Source: Scytalidium lignicola
Lineage: Eukaryota > Ascomycota > Leotiomycetes
DNA length: 22,086 nt
NCBI GenBank assembly: GCA_002812745.2
Contig: NCSJ02000503.1
Location: forward strand, 1 to 22,086
Direction: 5' to 3'
Part shown: positions 16,139 through 22,086 of the stretch, in pieces
Numbering within the stretch: position 1 is the first letter of the stretch
How the letters are laid out: each line of letters opens with the position of its first letter
Translations under genes and position numbers: made by a program
Notes under the pieces: model-generated
Seen by the model: the letters and a program-made list of their open reading frames with translations, nothing else
Database searches by the model: none
Told to the model about the DNA's origin: nothing

Positions 16139-19053
16139 TATTCACAAAAAGACCTAATGATTTAACCTTACCTAAGTATAAACCATAAGACTATAAGATA
16201 AAGCTTAAAGAGAGGTTTAGACTAACTTATAAACTAATTTATTGAACAACTCTTGTTGAAGATAAGGCAATGAAGAAATAGCTACTCAAGAAAATGATAC
16301 TTAAAAGNTTTGTACAAAGAAGGTCATAGTAAAGTTAAAACATTACTATATTATACAAAGAAAGAGGATGACCTGTTAAGACAACCTTATGGTAATTACA
16401 AACACTTGAATAATAAGACTAAGAAAGACTAATACCCCTTACTATTAATAAATTTAATAATGAACAAGTTAAAAGAAGTTGTCATATTCACTAAGTTAAA
16501 CTTATAATCAACATTTAATCTAGTTAGGATTAAAGGAGGTAATAAATAAAAAAGTTGTTATTCAAACAAAATACAAATTATTTAAGTTATTAATCATAAC
16601 ATTTAATATAACTAATATTCTAATAACATAACAAAGAATAATAGACTAAATATTGAAGAAATATTTGGAGAAATTCATAATAGTATATCTTGATGATATA
16701 ATCATTTACTCAAAGAGTATTAAAGAACACAAGGAATATGTTAAGCTTATTCTACAAGTATTATAAGAGGTAAGATTATACTACAAACTAGTGAAATGTG
16801 AATTTCATAAAAAACAAGTCCAATTCTTAAGACATTATATTTCTAGAAAAAGAATAAAAACCCTTGACAATAAGATCTAGTCAATTAAGGAATAAGAAGT
16901 ACTTAAGACTATTAAACAACTACAAAGTTTCTTAAGGTTAATTAATTATTATTAAAGATTTATAAAGGATTATTCTAAAATCTTTACACTATTGACTAAA
17001 CTCATAAAGAAGGATTAAGCTTACAAATGAAATAATACTATGAAGGAAATATTCTAAAACATTAAAGATACCTTTGTAAAAGGAAGTTTCTTAAGAATCT
17101 TTAATCTAAAGAAAAGAATACAAATAAAAACTAATACTTCTAATGTAATATTAAGAGTTATGTTGTTATAATCATAGTAGATTAATAAATAACATTATTA
17201 AGTACTATTAGCATTTTAGTTNAAAAAAGCTGAATGTTACAAAAAGGAATTATCAAACATTAGACAAGGAAATGCTAATCATCATAAAAACTCTAAAGTA
17301 CTAAAGAGTATATACTATTAAATCCAACAAGACAGTTAATATACTTTCAAATCACCATAACCTTCAATACTTCATAACTACTAAGCAGTTGAATGTTAAG
17401 TAAGTATGATAAGTAAAGAAATTATCTGAATATAATTTTAAAATTACTCATGTTAAAGGAAAGGACAATGGAAGAGCAAATACTCTAAGTTAAAAACTTA
17501 AGTACTTAGCCAAAGAAAAAAAAGAAAGTAAACTTATATTAAAGGAAGATAAGAGTAGATTCTTGGTATATAATAGAGAGCAACTTATGGTTATCATAAT
17601 AATAACAAACAAGTATTAAGCTAATCAAATTAAAGAAGCAATTAAAAAGGAAAAAGAAGAGAATGCTTTACTAAATATAACTAAAAGCAAATAGAAGAAA
17701 ATTAAAGACATTTGGTATAAAAACAAGAAGTTATATATACTAACAAAACTAGCAGAAGAGTTTGTCAAAGAACAATATAACCTGTTATATAATAAACATA
17801 TAAGAGTAATTTGATGTTATTATCAAATTAATAAGGATTACTTTATCATGAAACTACAATCAGTAGTTAAGAAAGTAATCACAGAATACAAAATCTGTGA
17901 GAAAGCTAAAAATCCAAGAAGGAAGCCTTAAGGATAATTACACCTTATACAGATACTTAACAATCCATAAGAACTAATCAGATAGGATTTTATTATAAAA
18001 CTACTGGTTTTTACAGATTGTACAATAAAGGTCAAGTATGACTTTATCTTTGTAATAACTAAACATTATACTAATTTTACAATATTTGAACTGTTTAAGG
18101 AGACTTAAGGAGTAGAAGAAGTAGCTAATATATTCTTATGAAGAATAATATCTTAATGGGGACTACTAAAACAGATAATCTCTGATAAAGATACCAAATT
18201 CATGTTTAAGTTTTAGGAGATAATAACAATAAGAATAAGAGTTAAGAGGAAGTTGTCAATAGTATAGTATTTACAAACTGACAAGAAAACGAAATGTTTA
18301 AACAAATGGTTAAAGGGATACTTAAGATATTATGTTAACTATAATTAAAATAATTAGGTTGATTACTTGCTAATAGCAGAAATAGCATACAATAGTATAC
18401 CACATGAATCAACTAAGATTACTCCATTCTATACGAATTACAGACAAGAACCAGAGAGATTCTATACTAGATTAGAATTAGAATCCACAAGTGAATCAGT
18501 AAAGATCCATGCAAAACAAATGGAAGAAATACAAGAAAGGATTAAGAACTTACTTTAATATACCAAAGAGAGAATAAAGAAGTATCATAATCATAGACAC
18601 TTGATAAAACTAATGTACAAAAAAGGGGATAAAGTTTATCTTCTTAGAAAAAACATTAAAACAATAAGATTAAACAATAAACTAGATTAAGTAAAGATAA
18701 GACCATACAAAATCAAAGAAATTTATAAACCTTTAACATATAAATTAAAGTTATTAACAACAGTTAAGATATATTTTGTTTTCCATGTTTTACTTCTTAA
18801 ACTAACATTTAAGAATACTTAAACACTAATGCTAGAAGAAGTTAATCCAGAAAGGGAATATGAAATTGAGAAAATCATTAGCCATAAGATGCATTATGAG
18901 AAACTACAATACTTAGTTAAATGAATAAGGTATCCAAAGAATAAGAATAGATAGGAACTTACTTTTAATCTCATGAACTATGAGGAGTTATTAGAGGTAT
19001 ATCGTCAAACTCATCCTAGAATGGATTTCCAAGCGATGGAATCACAAGGTTAA
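16139..19053 (+). pseudogene. Gypsy D pol: reverse transcriptase, RNase H, integrase, chromodomain
   Basis: RT begins LFTKRPNDLTLPKYKP, then TKKEDDLLR, a YGNYKHLNNKTKKD stretch, KLKEVVIFTKLNL, and an intact YLDDIIIYSKS at 16686-16718. Thumb and connection follow: KLVKCEFHKKQVQFLRHYIS and LQSFLRLINYY. RNase H ends SEYNFKITHVKGKDNGRAN. The integrase zinc-binding part is at about 17790-17930 (YKICEKAKNPRRKP, with Tyr for one Cys). The core has Asp at 17986 (DFIIKL) and Asp at 18184 (IISDKDTKF), but Lys at 18292 where the third catalytic Glu belongs. Then come LLIAEIAYNSIPHE and the chromodomain. Phase changes near 16310, 16550 and 17222 coincide with A-runs or N. Stops are at Gln/Trp positions. 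The end is the TAA at 19051, or 19159 if that stop is secondary. Confidence 0.88.
18856..19011 (+). other. Gypsy D chromodomain
   Basis: EYEIEKIISHKMHYEKLQYLV, then K, a TGA in place of the Trp of KW, IRYPKNKN, and NLMNYEELLEVYRQTHP. The pattern E-x-EKI-x-H-x5-LQYLVKW-x2-YP-x2-N-x-W/E-NL-x-A-x-ELL-x-YR is that of fungal chromovirus chromodomains. The tract is written in two parts to keep it short; it is continuous in the sequence except for that stop and one TAG. Confidence 0.85.
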
Positions 19054-19624
19054 GGAAAAAGGAGTCAACAACAAAAGAAGAAGTTATGCTTAAGTCAGCA
19101 GAATACAACTCTAGGGGTTATAAGGAGTCCTGTTTCTCTTGCTTCTCTTTCTCTTTCATAATGTTCAACTCGTCCAAAGAAGAAAGTCCACAATAGATTA
19201 TTTCATTAGCTTATTAGCGAAGGAACTTCTTTTACTTGTGAAGACAAGCAAGACAGGCTGTATTCTCAGCCATAGCCTAAGCAGCCTTCTCCTCTTTAAC
19301 CTTAAGACAAGCCTCCTCCTTATTGAAGGTTTCCCAAGATGTTATAGGAATGCCTTCACTCTTGCATTTATACTTACGACAAGCATACTCATTACAATAG
19401 TTAAACTCAGAAATCATCAAACAAGTCAAACCGTTTTGGACGTAAAAACTACAAGAAGACATTTCAGTATTATACTTTGCTATATGATCACCTAAATCCA
19501 ATACTTCTTGATATTTTCTTGATCTTGTCCTTTCTTCTGTGCTACTCTCAGAACGTTATTGTTTAGGTAGTATGTTAGAAAGGAAAGAAGGATTAATGAA
19601 CAAAGGAATATTCAAGGATAACAT
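19016..19624 (-). pseudogene. Antisense zinc-cluster-like accessory ORF of Gypsy D
   Basis: The frame starts at ATG 19624 (MLSLNIPLFINPSFLSN), 39 bp from the 3' LTR, and runs to TAG 19018-19016: about 202 codons with six internal stops, all where Gln (or Arg/Trp) fits. The longest open part is 19501-19277. A cysteine cluster lies at about residues 55-86: SSCSFYVQNGLTC, then YCNEYACRKYKC. Restoring nothing, the spacing still resembles C-x2-C-x5-C...C-x2-C-x5-C with Tyr at two ligand positions, as in Zn2Cys6-type domains. SWETFNKEEACLKVKEEKAA follows, then a charged helical tail (KKFLR; LSSLDEL; KEKEKQEK) and a C-terminal LVIPSLGNPF. Similar C-rich/WE-x-L-x-REE-x-RL proteins recur as hypothetical proteins in ascomycete genomes, from memory. 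It lies tail-to-tail with pol, overlapping its end. Function unknown; nucleic-acid binding is a guess. Confidence 0.68.
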
Positions 19625-19648
19625 TTTAGTGTCAGGATAATGCTAAGC

Positions 19649-19662
19649 AGAAAAGGGGATAA
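19649..19662 (+). promoter_or_regulatory. Gypsy D polypurine tract
   Basis: AGAAAAGGGGATAA lies immediately before the 3' LTR (TGTTATAGG). A purine run at this position primes plus-strand DNA synthesis in LTR retroelements. It retains its G-run. Confidence 0.8.
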
Positions 19663-20020
19663 TGTTATAGGTTTTACTATAACACAATGATTAGTGTAAG
19701 CCTAAGGCTTAATACATAGCAAAGTGTATATAAAGAACTTAACAATCACATGACATGAGTAGGACCCTGAGGACTTAGGGGGTCTAAGGGGTCCATGGAC
19801 TTAGGGGACCTAAGGGGTTCAAAGAGGTNNAGTTAGANTTCATTATCTATATAAGCACATTGTAAGAACATAAGAGTAGACTCCTTGTGTTCAACTTAAA
19901 TACATTACTAGATCTTACCTTGACTTAGTTATTTGCTTGTATATTATACGTTTTTGTTATCCTTGAATATCTACCTTACCCTTGGTTATCCAATGACCTG
20001 GATAACATAATTTTGTAATA
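19663..20020 (+). repeat. Gypsy D 3' LTR
   Basis: Same 358-bp length as the 5' LTR. N calls at about 19829 and 19838 interrupt it. The repeat array (19763-19833) and TATA box are kept. If the antisense frame is a gene, its promoter would have to lie here on the minus strand; a TTTATATA sequence on that strand at about 19719-19727 is a weak candidate. Confidence 0.95.
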
Positions 20021-20979
20021 AAAAANGTAATAATAACCAATTAGTTAAGAAACTAAGATGAACAAATAAGTTAAATAAGTAAGACTTCAAGTATATCTTA
20101 AGCAAATTAGACTTCTTTAATATAAAAAGTAATGACTATTAATATTGTCTTTCTTAATGACTAATTAATAACAAAGAGAAGAGGAGTTATTAGATTATTA
20201 CTTTTTAAAGTTCAATGTTATTAGTATAAGGAATTAAGCTATTATACTAATAGTTATCTTTAAACATTTAATGTAAATATTATATTATTAAGTAAGCAAG
20301 TAATAATTGTTTAATAAGAAAATAAACACCTTTTAAAACAATTAAAAATAAGAGTTTCTTTTTAACTTGAAAGGAAATAAGTAATAAGGACAGTCTTATT
20401 AGATGTAAGATCAGATTTAAATATTGTACATTATTACCTCTTATTAGATAAAGTAATAAAGAAGGTTAGTTAATACTTAATAATAAGATAACTTTACAAA
20501 TAAAATATTCTTACTTATAAAACTTAAATATTATAACTTGTATTACTAATAGTTAAGGACTTAAGAGGATAAAGTATTATAACTTCATAATAGTTAAGTT
20601 TAATAGATATGAAATTGTATTACAAAAGTTATAACATAATAATGTAAAGTTATAAGTTATTTATTATAAAGAAAACACTTAAGTATTTCCTTTTCAAGAA
20701 TAATACTTATTATTGATTATTATAAAAAGACAACTTAAAAAAGTTAATTGTACAATTAAGTATACTATAGTTTTAGTTAGAATAATTCTTACTCTCTTAA
20801 ATACATAAGAAGATATTAATAAGGAAGTTAGTGGAATATAACTTATCATATTATCAGAATATAATAATTACTTGAATATCTTTAATATAGACTTAATTAG
20901 AATTCTGCCTTTTTATACTTTTTAAAGTATTATATTAACTTAGAAAAAGAACAAACTTTACTTTAAGAACTTATTTATA

Positions 20980-21760
20980 CTTTAACTGAAAATAAACTTA
21001 TAATACTTTATGATTACTTAGAAGTTATTATGTAAAAAGGATAAATTTAACCTTTGATCAATTTAACAAGAGTTTTTATCTTGTTTATACTTAAGTTAAA
21101 AGGTAAGTTATAACTGTATGTTGATTACTAAGGACTGAACAAGATTACTAAGAAGAACTATATTACATTATCCTTAATTTCAGAAATTATTAGTTGATTA
21201 TCTGAAGTTAAATACTTTATTAAGTTAGATTTGAAAGATACTTACTATTAGATATACATTTACAAAAGAGATAAGTAAAAGACAACATTTAAAACTAAGT
21301 ATGAATACTTTAAATATCTTGTTATATTATTTAGACTTGTAAATATACTAATTACCTTCTAAATATATATTAACTAAGTATTAATAAGTTTAGTTAACAT
21401 TATCTGCATTGTATATTTTAATAATATTTTAATTTACACAGAAGATGAAGAGTTGTATATGCAAATTATCTGTAATATACTAAGTTATAATAATAAAGCC
21501 TTTATATAAACTTAGAGAAATATATATTCTACTCTTAAACAATTACCTTTTTNAAGCTTTGTAATTACCCTTGAAAGTATAAATATAAAAAANGGAATAT
21601 ATTATAATTATTGTTAAGTAGCCAGAACTTAAAAACATAAAAGATATACAAATCTTCTTTAATTTTATTAGATTTTACTATTAGTTTATCAAGGGTTATT
21701 TAAAGGTTATTATACTATTAATAAATATGCTGAAGAAGGGATATCCTTTAACCTTCTAAT
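20980..21760 (+). pseudogene. Gypsy C reverse transcriptase
   Basis: Blocks: LTENKLIILYDYLEVIM at about 20986; KGKLQLYVDY and GLNKITKKN near 21100-21150; LISEII, EVKYFIKLDLKDTYY at about 21190-21250; KTTFKTKYEYFKYLVILFRL at about 21275-21335; the catalytic box VYFNNILIYTEDEE at 21411-21452, with both Asp changed to Asn (GAT-to-AAT twice). VITLESINI and QIFFNFIR-like text follow near 21570-21680. Stops replace Gln. It is a dead enzyme, the most decayed catalytic site in the window. Confidence 0.85.
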
Positions 21761-21764
21761 TAAC

Positions 21765-22086
21765 TTTCTTATAACAAGAAGTATTTATAAAGATGTATAT
21801 CTTGTTTATAATTACTTTACTATTATATTATTATAATCTGAAGTTACTTATTAAGTTAAAGACAAATGCTTTGAATTTTGTGGTTAACATGATTATAACC
21901 TAATTATAAGAAGAGTATTAGTATCTTGTTATATATATATTAAAGAAGTTAAAAGAGGCTAAGTTATATTATAATATTCTAAATACTAAGTTATTTAACT
22001 ATTTATAAAGGCTTTTTAAAACATAAAGATATTACTTTATTTGTATATATAATACTTATAAAAGTTTTTAACTAACTACTTGAATT
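21765..22086 (+). pseudogene. Gypsy C RNase H, cut by the window end
   Basis: EVFIKMYILFIITLLLYYYN, LKLLIKLKTNALNFVVNMIIT (Asn where the catalytic Asp of ETDAS lies), YLVIYILKKLKEAKLYYNIL, then R-L-F-K-T and RYYF. This matches the Gypsy RNase H sequence order of ETDASDFAV, SKKLKGAELNY and W-HYL. Stops TAA/TAG stand for Gln or Trp. It continues past 22086. Confidence 0.8.

Larger units (their letters stand above)
12844..20020 (+). mobile_element. Gypsy (Ty3/gypsy) chromodomain retrotransposon D, nearly full length
   Basis: The 7177-bp element has two 358-bp LTRs (TGTTACA...TGTAACA ends; the left copy starts TATTACA and the right copy ends TGTAATA, each by one transition). Inside are gag, pol with RT, RNase H, integrase and chromodomain, an antisense reading frame, and a polypurine tract next to the 3' LTR. 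It is the best preserved element in the window, but pol has many stops and the integrase Glu is lost. The flanking pentamers (ATTAA, AAAAA) do not match. LTR differences are nearly all transitions and fall on both copies. Confidence 0.94.
20021..22086 (+). mobile_element. Gypsy retrotransposon C, protease-to-RNase H part, runs off the window
   Basis: Immediately right of the 3' LTR of D. The first 370 bp hold no clear domain. A weak protease-like LLDVRSDLNIV is at about 20394-20430 (family: D-S/T-G). At 20845-20910 SEYNNYLNIFNIDLIRILP corresponds to the segment that precedes RT in Gypsy pol. RT and RNase H follow. It is strongly decayed, and no LTR is seen. It may be the host of element D, with the orphan remnants at 11980-12542 as its left half, but I cannot show this. 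Confidence 0.75.

Noticed and set aside
19139..19495. Plus-strand open frame of 118 codons in Gypsy D
   Set aside because: It overlaps the antisense frame, which has the cysteine pattern and a coherent continuation on both sides. The plus-strand text is a Leu/Ser-rich shadow.

Overview
The window reads as an AT-rich, gene-empty, transposon-filled block from a filamentous ascomycete (Pezizomycotina) with signs of repeat-induced point mutation (RIP). I see no intact host gene, rRNA, tRNA or CRISPR. Almost every recognisable protein is a retroelement or transposase interrupted by TAA/TAG/TGA at positions where the family expects Gln or Trp, and Cys/His/Asp/Gly residues are replaced by Tyr/Asn/Arg, as expected from C:G-to-T:A changes. 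The species cannot be named from this sequence.

Layout: (1) 1-727, 3' part of an intron-bearing gene resembling fungal MULE-like transposases, cut by the window edge and by the next element. (2) 728-5677, a Copia element on the minus strand with two 259-bp LTRs, gag, protease, integrase, reverse transcriptase (RT) and RNase H; its left (3') half is peppered with N. (3) 5678-6481, AT-rich spacer with pentamer repeats and nested palindromes. (4) 6482-6681, a GC-richer, CpG-containing block with a hairpin and paired CACGTG sites, perhaps a solo LTR or small non-autonomous element. (5) About 6890-10445, a heavily decayed plus-strand Gypsy element (B): RT, RNase H, integrase, chromodomain. (6) 10446-12843, no identified element; an ATT-type microsatellite, a stop-poor minus-strand frame and two orphan coding remnants. 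(7) 12844-20020, the best preserved element (D), a plus-strand chromodomain Gypsy with two 358-bp LTRs, gag, pol, chromodomain, polypurine tract and, on the opposite strand between pol and the 3' LTR, a separate zinc-cluster-like reading frame. (8) 20021-22086, another decayed Gypsy (C): RT-RNase H running off the end.

The elements differ in decay. The RT catalytic box reads YLDD in D, YLDN in B and YFNN in C. The Copia element has lost all four ligands of its gag zinc knuckle and both visible integrase Asp residues. The simplest history is insertion of younger elements among older ones, but neither element with two LTRs has a convincing target-site duplication, so recombination or assembly joining remains possible.

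The observation I would follow first is the antisense frame at 19016-19624: about 202 codons with a C-x2-C-type cysteine cluster and a charged helical tail, lying tail-to-tail with the chromodomain end of pol and starting 39 bp from the 3' LTR. It looks like an accessory gene carried by this Gypsy lineage.
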